Positions 1 to 9,675 of a stretch of DNA of 58,096 nucleotides are shown here, piece by piece. The DNA comes from Acidobacteriaceae bacterium. Lineage in GTDB: Bacteria > Acidobacteriota > Terriglobia > Terriglobales > Acidobacteriaceae. The number at the start of each line of letters is the position of its first letter. Position 1 is the stretch's first letter. A program made the position numbers and the translations under genes. The notes beneath the pieces are model-generated. The model was given only the letters and a program-made list of their open reading frames with translations, was not told the origin of the DNA and ran no database searches. The DNA lies in NCBI GenBank assembly GCA_003165795.1, contig PMWW01000181.1, positions 1 to 58,096 of the forward strand, written 5' to 3'.

Positions 1-2865
1 GTGCATGGCGCGCGCCAGCACAATTTGAAAAATATCGACGTCGAGATCCCCCGCAACAGCCTCACCGTAATCACCGGGCTAAGCGGTTCCGGCAAGTCCT
101 CCCTGGCTTTCGACACCATCTACGCCGAGGGGCAACGCCGGTATGTGGAAACGCTCTCCGCCTATGCCCGTCAGTTCCTCGATCAGATGGAGCGGCCCGA
201 CGTGGACAGCATCGACGGTCTGAGCCCGTCGATCGCCATCGAGCAGAAGACCACTAGTCGCAGCCCGCGTTCCACCGTCGGAACCATCACCGAAATCTAC
301 GACTACCTGCGCTTGTTGTATTCGTCGATCGGCCGCCCCCATTGCCCGCAGTGTGGACGGCAAATCTCGCGCCAGTCGGCTGACCAGATCGTGCAGCAAG
401 TGATGGAGTTGAAGCCCGAGACGGGGCCCCCGACGAGCGCCGCGGTTGCGCTCGATGGGGTGCAGGACCGGGTGATGGTCCTGGCCCCGATCGTGCGCGG
501 ACGCAAGGGCGAGTTCAAGAAAGAGCTCGACAAGCTGGCCCAGCAGGGTTACACGCGCGCCCGTATCGATGGTGAGTTGCGCAACATCGCGGACGAAGAC
601 ATCAAGCTGGACAAGCGCAAGAACCACACCATCGAACTGGTGGTGGACCGCCTGCTGGTGAAACCGGGGATCGAGCGGCGCCTGGCGGCCTCGGTTGAGC
701 TGGCGATGAAGTTCGCGAACGGGCTGGTGCAGATCGCCGTGGTCGGCGGCGAAGAACGGCTCTACTCCTCGAAGCTAGCGTGTCCAGAATGCGGCATCAA
801 CGTTCCCGTGCTGGAGCCGCGGTCGTTCTCGTTCAACAGCCTCTATGGCGCTTGCCCGGAGTGTAACGGGCTGGGCAGCAAGTACGATTTCGATCCGGCC
901 AAGGTCATTACCGACTGGACGAAACCATTGCTGGACGGCGCGCTCGGTCCAGGATCGGCCTCGCAAAACCTGATTCGCATTCTGCAGCTCGCCGCCGAGG
1001 CGTACGGATTCAGCCTGTCCACACCTTTCGAACAATTGCCGCGCAAGACGCAGAACCTGGTCCTCTACGGTCCCGAGCCGGGAGAGAAGAAACGCGGAGG
1101 ATTCCTCGGCGTGTTTGCCTATCTGCGGCAGGCGATGGAGGACAGCTCGTCCGAAGGTTATCGCGACTGGCTGCTGGACCACATGTCGGCGACGACGTGT
1201 CCTGCCTGCGGTGGCAAGCGCCTTCGTCCCGAGAGCTTGGCCGTAAAAGTAAACGGCATGTCCATCGCCGATTTCACCGCGCTGCCGGTATCGCGCGCGG
1301 TAGAGGCAGCGGCGCAAATCAAGCTAAACCAACGTGAGGAGCGCATCGCCGGACGAATCCGCAAAGAGATTGCCGAACGGCTGGGCTTTCTCAATGCAGT
1401 AGGGCTGGGCTATATCTCACTTAGCCGGTCGGCGGCGACGTTGAGCGGCGGTGAAGGCCAGCGCATTCGCCTGGCAACGCAAATTGGCTCGAAGCTGCGC
1501 GGCGTGCTTTACGTGCTGGATGAGCCGTCGATCGGATTGCACCATCGCGACAACGACCGCCTGCTGCAAGCGCTGGAGTCGCTGCGCGATCTGGGCAACA
1601 CGGTGCTGGTGGTCGAGCACGATGAAGAAACCATTCGCCGCGCCGACTACGTGATCGATCTGGGCCCCGGCGCCGGACGTCATGGCGGCGAAGTGGTGGC
1701 CAGCGGAACGCCCGACCAGATTGAAGCTGCACCGCGCTCACTTACCGGGCAATACATCTCTGGGCAGAAGCAGATCACCTATCGCCACGCGCGCCGCCCG
1801 CCGAACGGGAAGGCCATCACGATTTTGGGGGCCAGCGAGAACAACCTCAAGGGCCTGGATGTGAGTTTTCCGCTGGGCGTGATGACGGTGGTGACTGGAG
1901 TTTCGGGCTCGGGCAAGTCGACGCTGGTGAACGACATTCTCTATCGCGCGCTGGCCAAGGCGTTGTATCGATCGCGCGAAGAGCCTGGCGCGCACAAGAC
2001 CATCACCGGGACCGAGCACATCGACAAAGTGATTCGCATCGACCAGTCGCCCATCGGGCGTACGCCGCGCTCGAATCCTGCGACTTATACCGGGGTCTTC
2101 ACCCAGATTCGCGATCTCTACGCCATGCTGCCGGAGTCGCGCGAGCGCGGTTACAAGGCGGGACGATTCTCCTTCAATGTTGCGGGCGGGCGCTGCGAAG
2201 CCTGCCAGGGCGAGGGCCAGCGGCGCATCGAGATGAACTTCCTGCCCGACGTCTACGTTCTATGTGAAGTGTGCGGCGGCAAACGCTACAATCACGAGAC
2301 GCTGGCGGTGAAGTACAAAGGAAACTCGATTGCCGATCTGCTGGAAACGCCGGTGGCCGACGCGCTGCCCATCCTGGAGAACATCCCGCAGATCAAGCAA
2401 AAGCTGCAGACGCTGGTCGATGTCGGTTTGGGCTATATTCACCTGGGACAGTCGGCGGTAACGCTGTCGGGCGGCGAAGCGCAGCGCATCAAGCTGGCGC
2501 GCGAGCTCAGCAAGCGACAGACGGGCAAGACGCTATACCTGCTCGACGAGCCTACGACAGGACTGCACTTTGACGACGTCAGCAAGCTGCTGGAAGTGCT
2601 GCATCGCCTGACCGACCTGGGGAACAGCATCATTATCATCGAGCACAACATGGACGTGATCCGTAATGCCGACTGGCTCCTCGACCTGGGGCCGGAGGGG
2701 GGCGAGGATGGCGGCCGCATCGTGGCCCAGGGCACGCCGGAACAAGTGGCGCGGGTGAAAAAGTCCTATACCGGACAAACCTTAGCCAAACTGCTGCGCA
2801 GCGCGCCCAATGCGGAGAGCACTGGAGAAGTTGTGGGCGTGGCTCAGGTTGAAAACGCCAGGTGA
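1..2865 (+). CDS. uvrA: UvrA, excinuclease ABC subunit A (5' end cut by window)
   Basis: Damage-recognition ATPase of nucleotide excision repair; UvrA2 with UvrB scans DNA for bulky lesions. The visible part is 954 residues. The first Walker A (GLSGSGKS) is at about residues 26-33 and the second (GVSGSGKS) near residue 635. Both ABC signatures are present (LSGGEGQR and LSGGEAQR). Paired CxxC zinc modules include the C-terminal one, CEAC...CEVC. Relative to the family, the start lacks only a few residues before [11 protein letters not shown], so the GTG at base 1 is probably an internal valine and the true start lies upstream. The protein is otherwise intact. It is the first of four co-directional genes, but a 150-base gap with a hairpin separates it from the next gene, so an operon is not evident. 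Confidence 0.97.
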   Translation: MHGARQHNLKNIDVEIPRNSLTVITGLSGSGKSSLAFDTIYAEGQRRYVETLSAYARQFLDQMERPDVDSIDGLSPSIAIEQKTTSRSPRSTVGTITEIYDYLRLLYSSIGRPHCPQCGRQISRQSADQIVQQVMELKPETGPPTSAAVALDGVQDRVMVLAPIVRGRKGEFKKELDKLAQQGYTRARIDGELRNIADEDIKLDKRKNHTIELVVDRLLVKPGIERRLAASVELAMKFANGLVQIAVVGGEERLYSSKLACPECGINVPVLEPRSFSFNSLYGACPECNGLGSKYDFDPAKVITDWTKPLLDGALGPGSASQNLIRILQLAAEAYGFSLSTPFEQLPRKTQNLVLYGPEPGEKKRGGFLGVFAYLRQAMEDSSSEGYRDWLLDHMSATTCPACGGKRLRPESLAVKVNGMSIADFTALPVSRAVEAAAQIKLNQREERIAGRIRKEIAERLGFLNAVGLGYISLSRSAATLSGGEGQRIRLATQIGSKLRGVLYVLDEPSIGLHHRDNDRLLQALESLRDLGNTVLVVEHDEETIRRADYVIDLGPGAGRHGGEVVASGTPDQIEAAPRSLTGQYISGQKQITYRHARRPPNGKAITILGASENNLKGLDVSFPLGVMTVVTGVSGSGKSTLVNDILYRALAKALYRSREEPGAHKTITGTEHIDKVIRIDQSPIGRTPRSNPATYTGVFTQIRDLYAMLPESRERGYKAGRFSFNVAGGRCEACQGEGQRRIEMNFLPDVYVLCEVCGGKRYNHETLAVKYKGNSIADLLETPVADALPILENIPQIKQKLQTLVDVGLGYIHLGQSAVTLSGGEAQRIKLARELSKRQTGKTLYLLDEPTTGLHFDDVSKLLEVLHRLTDLGNSIIIIEHNMDVIRNADWLLDLGPEGGEDGGRIVAQGTPEQVARVKKSYTGQTLAKLLRSAPNAESTGEVVGVAQVENAR

Positions 2866-2891
2866 TGTGCGTGCGATTTCCGGGGCTGTTC

Positions 2892-2912
2892 CTCGGGATT
2901 TGTCATCCCGAG
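2892..2912 (+). terminator. Hairpin after uvrA, overlapping a dispersed repeat
   Basis: A perfect 8-bp stem (CTCGGGAT / ATCCCGAG) with a 5-base loop lies 27 bases after the uvrA stop. No T-run follows, so it is a weak candidate terminator. Its right arm is the start of the TTGTCATCCCGAGC repeat that recurs elsewhere in the window. Confidence 0.4.
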
Positions 2913-2935
2913 CGAAGCGATGGATCTGCTTTTCG
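2899..2935 (+). repeat. Dispersed short repeat, copy 1
   Basis: Reads TTGTCATCCCGAGC, then GAAGCGATGGATCTGCTTTT. The same head and tail recur at 4613-4657. Diverged copies in the other orientation lie at 26672-26710 and 27301-27329, and a tail-only copy at 30001-30022. All copies are intergenic, which suggests a REP-like non-coding family. Confidence 0.6.
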
Positions 2936-3017
2936 TTGGCTCGTTGACGATTCTTGGAAAAGTGGCCGGAGCCGATAGAAAGATTCCTGCATCCATAAAC
3001 AGGGTTAGAGAAGATCG

Positions 3018-3884
3018 ATGTCATTGCCGCCAACCCCGATACCCGATCCCGAGAGCCTGACTGGGCCGGCGCCTGCTCTTGCCGAGGCTGTCTCCGCCGC
3101 GTCGATCGAGCCAATCGTGCTACCACCGCCGGAGCCGCGCTTTCCGGCGTGGTCGGGATGGGACGTGCTGGCGGTGCTGGTCTTCACCACGGTGGCGATT
3201 TTCGTCTTCAGCCTGATCGCGCTGATCATCGCCGGGGCGCTGCTGGGCTACCGGGGCATGCCAATCCACGATTTGGCGGCCAAATTGGCGACCAACGCGA
3301 GCGTAGTGGTGGGAGCGCAGGCAGCCGCTTATCCGGTGGTCCTGCTCTTCATTTTTCTGCTGGTGCGGACCCGCTCGCATGAGAGCTTCGGGAAAGCCAT
3401 CGAATGGAATTGGCCCGGGATTCTTGCTCCCGGATTCTTGTTGGGCGGCGGCGTTTTCGCGCTCGTGATTGAAAGCCTGTCACGCTATTTGCCTATCCCC
3501 AAGTCTCTTCCCATGGACAACTATTTCCACGATGCCACCAGCGCATACATGATGGCGGCGTTTGGTATCACCTTGGCGCCCTTGCTGGAAGAGCTGTTCT
3601 TTCGCGGATTGCTGTATCCGATGTTGCGCCGATGGTTCGGGCTAGTAGTCGCCGTGGTGCTGACGGCGGTGGCGTTCGCCAGCATTCATGGCGCCCAGTT
3701 GGGGTATGCCTGGGCGCCCGTGCTGAGCATCTTCGTCGTCGGCGTGGTGTTCACCGTGGTTCGGGTGCGCATGAAGTCGGTAGCGTCGTCGTTTCTCATG
3801 CACTGCGGCTACAACTTCGCGCTGTTTGCATTGCTATGGCTGGCCAGCGACCACTACAACCATCTGGAGAAGGTGGCCGGCTGA
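3018..3884 (+). CDS. CPBP-family intramembrane metalloprotease (CAAX/Abi type)
   Basis: Multi-pass membrane protein of the CPBP family (prenyl-protease/bacteriocin-immunity superfamily); the natural substrate cannot be told from sequence. After a Pro-rich N-terminus of about 45 residues come hydrophobic segments. The hallmark EExxxR motif is EELFFR at residues 191-196, followed by a conserved His at about 224 (ASIHG) and a third motif near H262/N266 (MHCGYN). The three motifs are spaced as in active members, so a glutamate/histidine metal site is likely. It stands between uvrA and pyrE without close coupling; pyrE starts 18 bases after its stop and could be co-transcribed. The fold and family are secure; the function is not. 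Confidence 0.85.
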   Translation: MSLPPTPIPDPESLTGPAPALAEAVSAASIEPIVLPPPEPRFPAWSGWDVLAVLVFTTVAIFVFSLIALIIAGALLGYRGMPIHDLAAKLATNASVVVGAQAAAYPVVLLFIFLLVRTRSHESFGKAIEWNWPGILAPGFLLGGGVFALVIESLSRYLPIPKSLPMDNYFHDATSAYMMAAFGITLAPLLEELFFRGLLYPMLRRWFGLVVAVVLTAVAFASIHGAQLGYAWAPVLSIFVVGVVFTVVRVRMKSVASSFLMHCGYNFALFALLWLASDHYNHLEKVAG

Positions 3885-3902
3885 AAATGGTATCGTGAAA
3901 AC

Positions 3903-4574
3903 ATGGCAAGCTCACGCGAACAACTGTTGGCCATGCTGGCGGAAAAATCGTTTCGCCTCGGCCAGTTCACGCTCTCCAGCGGCGGCACCAGCGACTACTA
4001 CATTGATTGCCGGCTGACCACGCTGGACGCGACCGGCGCGCTGCTGACCGGCCAGACCGTGCTGCAGGAAATCCAGACGCGCTGGTGGGGGGCCGACGCG
4101 ATTGGCGGACTCACCCTGGGCGCCGATCCCATCGTGGTGGCGACTTCGGTGATCAGCGCGCAGCAGGGCAAGCCGATCCACGGATTTCTGGTGCGCAAAG
4201 CCGAGAAGACGCACGGCACCGGACAACGCATCGAGGGCTTTCGGCAGAACCCTTCGCGGGTGGTGATTGTCGATGATGTTTGCACCACCGGGGCCTCGAC
4301 CATCCAGGCGATTGAAGCAGCACGCGAATTCGGTTTCGAAATCGCCGGTGTGTTGTGCCTGGTAGAGCGAGAGGAAGCCGGCGGCCGGGCAAACGTCGAG
4401 AAGGCTGCGGCCCCGGCCGAGTTTGTAGCGCTGTTCACCGCAAACGATGTTCGCGCCCAGCATCTAAAGGGCAACGTCCCTGCAATTTTCGCGGTGAGCG
4501 CGAAATGCGATCTCTGCGACCGCCCGGCGGTGACAAATTCGCCGGGAAATCGCTGCGCGGTGCATAAGCCATGA
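3903..4574 (+). CDS. pyrE: Orotate phosphoribosyltransferase
   Basis: Transfers the phosphoribosyl group of PRPP to orotate to give OMP, the fifth step of de novo UMP synthesis, in the cytoplasm. The type I PRTase signature VVIVDDVCTTGAST lies at about residues 119-132, and the N-terminal SSGGTSDYYIDCR matches the orotate-binding loop region of PyrE. Length (223 residues) is slightly above the usual 200-215 because of a C-terminal Cys-containing tail (CDLCDRP near residue 202). The tail ends in a His/Lys-rich segment and could be a small zinc knuckle. No other pyr genes are near, so the pathway is scattered in this genome. A perfect hairpin follows directly after the stop. Confidence 0.93.
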   Translation: MASSREQLLAMLAEKSFRLGQFTLSSGGTSDYYIDCRLTTLDATGALLTGQTVLQEIQTRWWGADAIGGLTLGADPIVVATSVISAQQGKPIHGFLVRKAEKTHGTGQRIEGFRQNPSRVVIVDDVCTTGASTIQAIEAAREFGFEIAGVLCLVEREEAGGRANVEKAAAPAEFVALFTANDVRAQHLKGNVPAIFAVSAKCDLCDRPAVTNSPGNRCAVHKP

Positions 4575-4578
4575 GGGG

Positions 4579-4596
4579 GCGCACCTTCAGGTGCGC
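4579..4596 (+). terminator. Hairpin downstream of pyrE
   Basis: GCGCACCT-TC-AGGTGCGC is a perfect inverted repeat starting 5 bases after the pyrE stop. A T-rich stretch (TTGTTTCTT) begins only about 12 bases later, so it is a reasonable but not classic intrinsic terminator. Confidence 0.5.
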
Positions 4597-4612
4597 AGAA
4601 GGCGCTTGTTTC

Positions 4613-4657
4613 TTGTCATCCCGAGCCGGCTTTAGCCGATGAGGGACCTGCTTTTCG
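4613..4657 (+). repeat. Dispersed short repeat, copy 2
   Basis: TTGTCATCCCGAGC, a variable middle (CGGCTTTAGCCGATG), then AGGGACCTGCTTTTC. It shares both ends with copy 1 at 2899 and lies in the pyrE-mtnA gap, ending about 20 bases before mtnA. Confidence 0.6.
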
Positions 4658-4679
4658 GGTATTTCATGAAGCCAACGAC

Positions 4680-5732
4680 ATGATCAAGACTCTGGAATGG
4701 ACGGATGCCGGTGTGCGCTTCATCGACCAGACGAAGCTGCCTACGGAAGAGACTTATGTCACCTGTAAAACCTATGAAGAAGTTGCCGATGCCATCCGCA
4801 CCATGATCGTGCGCGGCGCTCCGGCCATCGGCGTGGCGGCAGCGATGGGTGTCGCTCTCGGAGTTCGTGACTCGCAGGCCAAGGATATTGAAGGACTGCA
4901 ATGCGACCTGGCGCGCATCTCTGACGTGCTGGCCTCGACGCGGCCCACCGCCGTCAACCTTTTCTGGGCCATCCGGCGGATGCGGGCCAAGTTCGAAGAC
5001 CTCAGCGCCCAGCCGATCGCCCGGATCAAGCAAACCATGATCGAGGAAGCCCAACGTATGTTGCTGGAAGACATCGCTGCCAATGAAGCGATGGGCAAGC
5101 ACGGCGCTGTACTGCTTCCCGCCAGCGGCGGCATCCTGACCCATTGCAACGCCGGCGCACTGGCGACGTGTGGTTACGGCACGGCGCTGGGCGTAATTCG
5201 CGCTGCCGTTGATTCGGGGAAGAAGCTTGAGGTGTTTGCTGACGAGACTCGGCCGTTCCTGCAGGGCTCGCGTCTGACAGCGTGGGAGTTGATGAAAGAT
5301 CATATTCCCACCACGCTCATCTCTGACAATATGGCAGGGGCGATCATGCGGCAAGGAAAGATCGATGCCGTCATTGTGGGAGCTGATCGCATCGCCGCCA
5401 ACGGCGATGTCGCCAACAAAATTGGAACCTACACGGTCGCGGTGCTGGCCAAAGAGCACAGTATTCCCTTCTACGTGGCGGCGCCATTCTCCACCATCGA
5501 CCTGGAAACGGCGGATGGCAGCCAGATTCCGATCGAGCAACGATCTTCCCGGGAAGTGACTCATCTAGCGGGCAAGCAGATCGCTCCAGCCGGGGTGAAG
5601 GTCGAGAACCCGGCATTCGACGTGACGCCCCACAAGTATGTGGCGGCAATCATCACCGAGCGAGGAGTTGCGCGCGCGCCTTACAGCGAATCGCTGCGCG
5701 GGTTGGCGCAAACGAGCGTTGGAGTGTCCTAA
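4680..5732 (+). CDS. mtnA: S-methyl-5-thioribose-1-phosphate isomerase
   Basis: Isomerises methylthioribose-1-phosphate to methylthioribulose-1-phosphate in the methionine salvage pathway. It belongs to the eIF2B-alpha-like family. The expected catalytic pair is visible: Cys156 in [10 protein letters not shown] and Asp236 in [28 protein letters not shown] near the N-terminus is the phosphate-binding segment. Length (350) is normal for MtnA. No other salvage genes are in the window, so the rest of the pathway must be elsewhere. MtnA-like paralogues that act on 5-deoxyribose-1-phosphate or ribose-1,5-bisphosphate are the main alternative, but overall motif spacing favours MtnA. Confidence 0.9.
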   Translation: MIKTLEWTDAGVRFIDQTKLPTEETYVTCKTYEEVADAIRTMIVRGAPAIGVAAAMGVALGVRDSQAKDIEGLQCDLARISDVLASTRPTAVNLFWAIRRMRAKFEDLSAQPIARIKQTMIEEAQRMLLEDIAANEAMGKHGAVLLPASGGILTHCNAGALATCGYGTALGVIRAAVDSGKKLEVFADETRPFLQGSRLTAWELMKDHIPTTLISDNMAGAIMRQGKIDAVIVGADRIAANGDVANKIGTYTVAVLAKEHSIPFYVAAPFSTIDLETADGSQIPIEQRSSREVTHLAGKQIAPAGVKVENPAFDVTPHKYVAAIITERGVARAPYSESLRGLAQTSVGVS

Positions 5733-5795
5733 GCCGCCGGCAAACCGGAAGCTGGTGCTCCTAACAACGGTGTTGGCTAGGTCGAGTGCAGAGAG

Positions 5796-6545
5796 TTATC
5801 GCGATTTGCCGGCCTTCACTGTGATCTCAGCCAATGCGGATTTTTGCGGGTTGGCCTTGCTGGTTGCCAAGAGATGATAGGTACCTGGCGAATCGGGCGC
5901 GATATAAACCGCCAGCGAGGACACTTTACCTCCGACGGCTTTTGCTCCTCGTGGAACGACTCGCCCGCCCTCGTCACCTTCCTGCACCGTCCAGTCCACC
6001 TCGACGTCGTCGGTGCCGCTTACGGAGGCGGCAAAATCAAAGGCATGGCCCATGGCGACGCGGGCAGTAGAGGGGGAGAGCGTCACGTCGATGTTCGAGG
6101 GAGCAGCAGCGCGTCTTGCCGGCAGCGAGGAACGCAGCATCCACACCGCGGCGCCGGCGCCCACTAGCAGCAGGACAATGACCAGGATCTCCAGCACGGG
6201 GGGGCGTGACCTGCGCCGTGGCGGCTGCACAACTTCCGGCGCGACGTAGTCATACGCTGTGGGAGTCGAGGTAAAAGCTATGGGCGCATCGGTTTTCTCT
6301 TCGCGTTGCCGAACTTCGCGTTGCCGAACTTCCGCCGACTGCTGTGCTTCGGCAGCGGGCGGAAGGGACACTCCTCGCTGCACGGATTGGTTGGCTATCG
6401 CTTCGCCGCCCAGCGCGGACCGGGCCATCGTGTCCGGCGACTCGAACGGCGGTTGTGGAACAGGCGCACCACAGCCGCTGCAGAATTTGTCTTCCTGCCG
6501 CAGGCCTTGGCCACAGGCTGCGCAAAAGTTAGGCGAGACTAGCAT
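5796..6545 (-). CDS. Zinc-ribbon single-pass membrane protein with Ig-like C-terminus
   Basis: Unrecognised by function. The N-terminus carries a four-cysteine zinc ribbon (C8, C11, C22, C25; CAACGQ...CSGCGAP). A low-complexity linker follows, then one membrane segment at about residues 125-145 (ILVIVLLLVGAGAAVWML), then a beta-rich extracytoplasmic domain of about 100 residues with the Ig-like pattern VTLSPSTARVAMGHAFDFAASV. The start codon overlaps the kinase stop by one base (TAATG), so translation is coupled to the upstream Ser/Thr kinase. The layout (cytoplasmic metal-binding head, external beta domain, next to a transmembrane kinase) fits a partner or substrate in the same signalling unit; this is inference. 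Confidence 0.8.
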   Translation of the reverse strand: MLVSPNFCAACGQGLRQEDKFCSGCGAPVPQPPFESPDTMARSALGGEAIANQSVQRGVSLPPAAEAQQSAEVRQREVRQREEKTDAPIAFTSTPTAYDYVAPEVVQPPRRRSRPPVLEILVIVLLLVGAGAAVWMLRSSLPARRAAAPSNIDVTLSPSTARVAMGHAFDFAASVSGTDDVEVDWTVQEGDEGGRVVPRGAKAVGGKVSSLAVYIAPDSPGTYHLLATSKANPQKSALAEITVKAGKSR

Positions 6546-9295
6546 TATTGCCCCTGCGGTTGGGTGAGCAGAACAATGTCATGGTTGGCCTGTCCCCGGG
6601 CCAACGCCAGCTTCTTATTCTTCCAATCATAATCGTAGCCGTAAATGGTCAGGTCGTTGAAGCTGGTCATGGGAGTTACCGTCGCGCCGCCGACTTGCTG
6701 CATCACCATATTGGATACGCCCTTCTCGGTCACCGGATAGTACAAGGCCTGCCCGTCGGAAGAGTATTGGAAAAAATTGGAGATGGAACGGCTGGGAGGA
6801 AAGGTCTTCACCGGTAATCCACCGGCCACGGGAACGATTGCGATCAGCGCTTTGAAGTTGACCCCGGTGCCTTCCGTGGTGAGGGCCGCGATCTGCTGCC
6901 CGTCGGGCGAAATCGCGCCAAAGTCCGCAACCCTGCTGGTGATTTGTTTGGCCTCGCCGCCGCTCAGCGGCATTTCCATCAACAGCTTCTTACCATTATC
7001 GATGCTGGTATACAGGAAGTACTTACTGTCAGGCGCGCAGAGCGCGTTCTGGTCCAGTCGGCCTTTGGTCAGAACGGTTGCCGCCCCACTTTGCAGATCC
7101 AGCCGCCAGATATTAATCGCCTTGGTCTGCTTGTTGGGCATGTAAAACAATGCGTTGGCGCCATCGGGGCAAACCGACAGCCCTCCCATGGGAAGGTTCT
7201 CCTGGAAGATGACACTGCGATTGCTGCCGTCCGCGTTCATGATGGCGATGTGACTACTTTGATCCATCGTTAACAGGCGTCCGTCGGGCAGCCAGCCCAC
7301 TCCAATGTCGCCATGACTGCCGATTTGCATTGGGCTCGAACCGGCGTTCGGGTCCGAATTCATGACGTACACCGCGGCTTGGAGTGCGAGTTGAATCGCA
7401 ATGAGCTGCTTCCCGTCTTTGGTCACGCCCAGGGTGAGGTTGCTGTAGGAGTTGAGATCGTTGGTGATGCGATGCAGCTTGCCGGCGGCGGTAGCAATCT
7501 CCCCCACCTGCCCGTTCCAGTCGCTGGTGGCGTCGTGAAAGATGAGCACCAGGTGCTCGCTATCCGGCATCCACGCGGGCTTCTGCAGGATGGCTGTACC
7601 GGCAAACACGGTCTTCTCTTTTCCGGTTTGCGGATTAAGCAGCACCATCCTGCCCAGGTTCTGACTGCCAGGATCGAGGACGGCGGCGGCGACCGACTTG
7701 CCATCCGGAGACCACGCCGGATCGGTATATCCAGGCAAGGGTAGCCGGGCAAGAACGTGCTCGCTAGTGCCATCGGCCTGGGCAATGATGAGTTTTGAGC
7801 TGGCGTCGGAGGAACTGTTTCGCAAATAGACCATCTGCCGGCCGTCGGGCGAGAAGCTGACGGCGCTGTCTACGTCATCGACCAGCTTGCGCGGCGTACC
7901 GCCCAGCACTGGGATCTGGTACAGAAATCCTAAGCCGGGATGTTGCGGATCGCCACTTACGAAATAAAGGAAATCGCCGTTCGGCGAAAAAGTCAGCCCT
8001 TCATAGCTGATCTCCGCCGCCGGCATGATTTGAGCGTTGCTGCCAGTAGCAACGTGACGCATCCATAGACTTTCTTGCCCGTGGCCTTCGTCCACCACAT
8101 TGACTACATACTTACCGTCAGACGAAATCGTCGCCAGCAGGGCCTTGCCCGAGTTGGTGAGCTTCTCCATGCTCATGTTCTGGAAAGGCACGGGCCCGGA
8201 ATCGCCCAGCCACTGAGAAAACTTCCTATAGAAACCATAGATTCCAACCGCGACCATCAACAAACTCAGCACCAGGACTAAGGTGGCGCCGCTGCGATGC
8301 CGCCGCGCAGTCTCCAGCACGACGGATGAGCTGGATGCCCGATCCACCTGTCGCCTATCACGCGCCGCCAAAGTTGACGATGACGAAGCTGCGGCCACCC
8401 GCGCTTGCGACGCGTGCCCCGTGCTATCACGCTTCAGTCGCTTCAAGTCGGCCCGCATCTCGGCCGCGCCCTGGTAGCGGAGGTCGACATCCTTCTCCAA
8501 AGCCTTGTCGACAATCTCCACTAGCTTGAGGGGAACCGACGGATTCAGCTCGCCAACCGAGCGGGGGTTGCGATCGAGGATGCCCTGAAAAATGACGGCC
8601 GAAGTGTTGCCGTCGAAGGGGATTTTGCCGGTGGTCATCTCATACAGGATTGCGCCCATGGAGAACAGATCGCTGCGTCCGTCCAGCTCCTCGCCCCGCG
8701 CCTGCTCGGGAGACATATACGCCACGGTCCCGACCGCAATTCCGGGCGAGGTGAGATGGAGCGGAGCGCTTGTCGCAGCATCGCCGGCCACGGTTTCCAG
8801 CGCCGCGCGACGGTCATACGTCAGCTTCGCCAGCCCAAAATCGAGGATCTTGGCCTGCCCGCGGGTAGTCAGAAAAATGTTGGCCGGTTTCAGGTCGCGA
8901 TGCACGATGCCTTGGTGGTGGGCGACATCGAGCGCATCGGTAATCTGGATTCCGATGTCGAGGACCTTATCCAGCGGAAGCGAATGGCCGTCGATCTTCT
9001 CGGCGAGGCTTTCGCCTTCGAGCAACTCCATGGCGATGAAGTGTTGCCCATCGCACTCCTCGATGGCGTAGACGGTGCAGATGTTGGGATGGTTCAGCCC
9101 GGAGGCGGCGCGCGCCTCCTGCTTGAACCGCTCCAGAGCGTATGCGTCCCGCTCGAAGTCGCGGGACAGGAATTTCAGCGCCACGTGGCGGCCCAGCCGG
9201 CTGTCCTCGGCTTCGTACACTACTCCCATGCCGCCGGAGCCCAACTTCTTCAGCACGGTGTAGTGCAGGATGCTTTTCCCGATCAGGCTTTCCAA
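6545..9295 (-). CDS. Transmembrane Ser/Thr protein kinase with TolB-like beta-propeller
   Basis: Eukaryotic-like Hanks kinase. The kinase domain occupies residues 10-270 with the Gly-loop LGSGGMGVVYEA (18-29), VALK with Lys41, HRDLKPAN with Asp134, and DFG with Asp152, so all catalytic residues are present. A transmembrane segment lies near residues 335-358 (ATLVLVLSLLMVAVGIYGF). The C-terminal half is a series of WD40-like/TolB propeller blades (repeated SPDGRQMVYL-type strands), expected outside the membrane as a sensor. This architecture is common in Acidobacteriota. It is the first gene of a two-gene unit with the zinc-ribbon protein. Ligand and targets cannot be predicted. Confidence 0.93.
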   Translation of the reverse strand: MESLIGKSILHYTVLKKLGSGGMGVVYEAEDSRLGRHVALKFLSRDFERDAYALERFKQEARAASGLNHPNICTVYAIEECDGQHFIAMELLEGESLAEKIDGHSLPLDKVLDIGIQITDALDVAHHQGIVHRDLKPANIFLTTRGQAKILDFGLAKLTYDRRAALETVAGDAATSAPLHLTSPGIAVGTVAYMSPEQARGEELDGRSDLFSMGAILYEMTTGKIPFDGNTSAVIFQGILDRNPRSVGELNPSVPLKLVEIVDKALEKDVDLRYQGAAEMRADLKRLKRDSTGHASQARVAAASSSSTLAARDRRQVDRASSSSVVLETARRHRSGATLVLVLSLLMVAVGIYGFYRKFSQWLGDSGPVPFQNMSMEKLTNSGKALLATISSDGKYVVNVVDEGHGQESLWMRHVATGSNAQIMPAAEISYEGLTFSPNGDFLYFVSGDPQHPGLGFLYQIPVLGGTPRKLVDDVDSAVSFSPDGRQMVYLRNSSSDASSKLIIAQADGTSEHVLARLPLPGYTDPAWSPDGKSVAAAVLDPGSQNLGRMVLLNPQTGKEKTVFAGTAILQKPAWMPDSEHLVLIFHDATSDWNGQVGEIATAAGKLHRITNDLNSYSNLTLGVTKDGKQLIAIQLALQAAVYVMNSDPNAGSSPMQIGSHGDIGVGWLPDGRLLTMDQSSHIAIMNADGSNRSVIFQENLPMGGLSVCPDGANALFYMPNKQTKAINIWRLDLQSGAATVLTKGRLDQNALCAPDSKYFLYTSIDNGKKLLMEMPLSGGEAKQITSRVADFGAISPDGQQIAALTTEGTGVNFKALIAIVPVAGGLPVKTFPPSRSISNFFQYSSDGQALYYPVTEKGVSNMVMQQVGGATVTPMTSFNDLTIYGYDYDWKNKKLALARGQANHDIVLLTQPQGQ

Positions 9296-9675
9296 GCTCT
9301 CGACTCCTCAGTATTCGACTCTATTGCGCCGCCAGAGTTACCGTCAAGGAGGGCGCTAGCTTTGGGCGTAGTCAAACCTGACTGCGTTTGAGAAGCCCAA
9401 GAAGACCAGCGCCATAGAAGTGGCCGATCAATTCATTTCAGACGCAAAGAAGCCGTCCCCGCGAGGGGCGGCTCTTGCCTGCTAGCCATTTTCCAGGTCC
9501 GTTGGCTTCAACAACCGGAAGACGTGTTTGGCCGCTCCCGCCGGACCGCCCAAATCCTGCAGGCAATCGAAGAACGTAATCAGGCCCCGGAGTATTCACC
9601 GCAGCTCAGACGCCGGGCTGCAGGCCGCTCCACCCAAACATCCACTTCTCACAGGTTCTCTACGGAAAATGTACT
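9296..9675. other. Gene-free interval between kinase and tetR
   Basis: About 380 bases, bounded by the start of the kinase gene and the end of tetR, both on -. It should hold the kinase promoter near its left end. I see no reading frame with family resemblance. The only clear structure is the hairpin at 9446-9476. Confidence 0.5.
9446..9476 (-). terminator. Hairpin, likely terminator of the tetR transcript
   Basis: On the - strand AGCCGCCCC-TCGC-GGGGACGGCT forms a stem with one bulged base and is followed by TCTTTG. It lies about 200 bases after the tetR stop and ahead of the kinase gene, so it may insulate the two. Confidence 0.5.
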
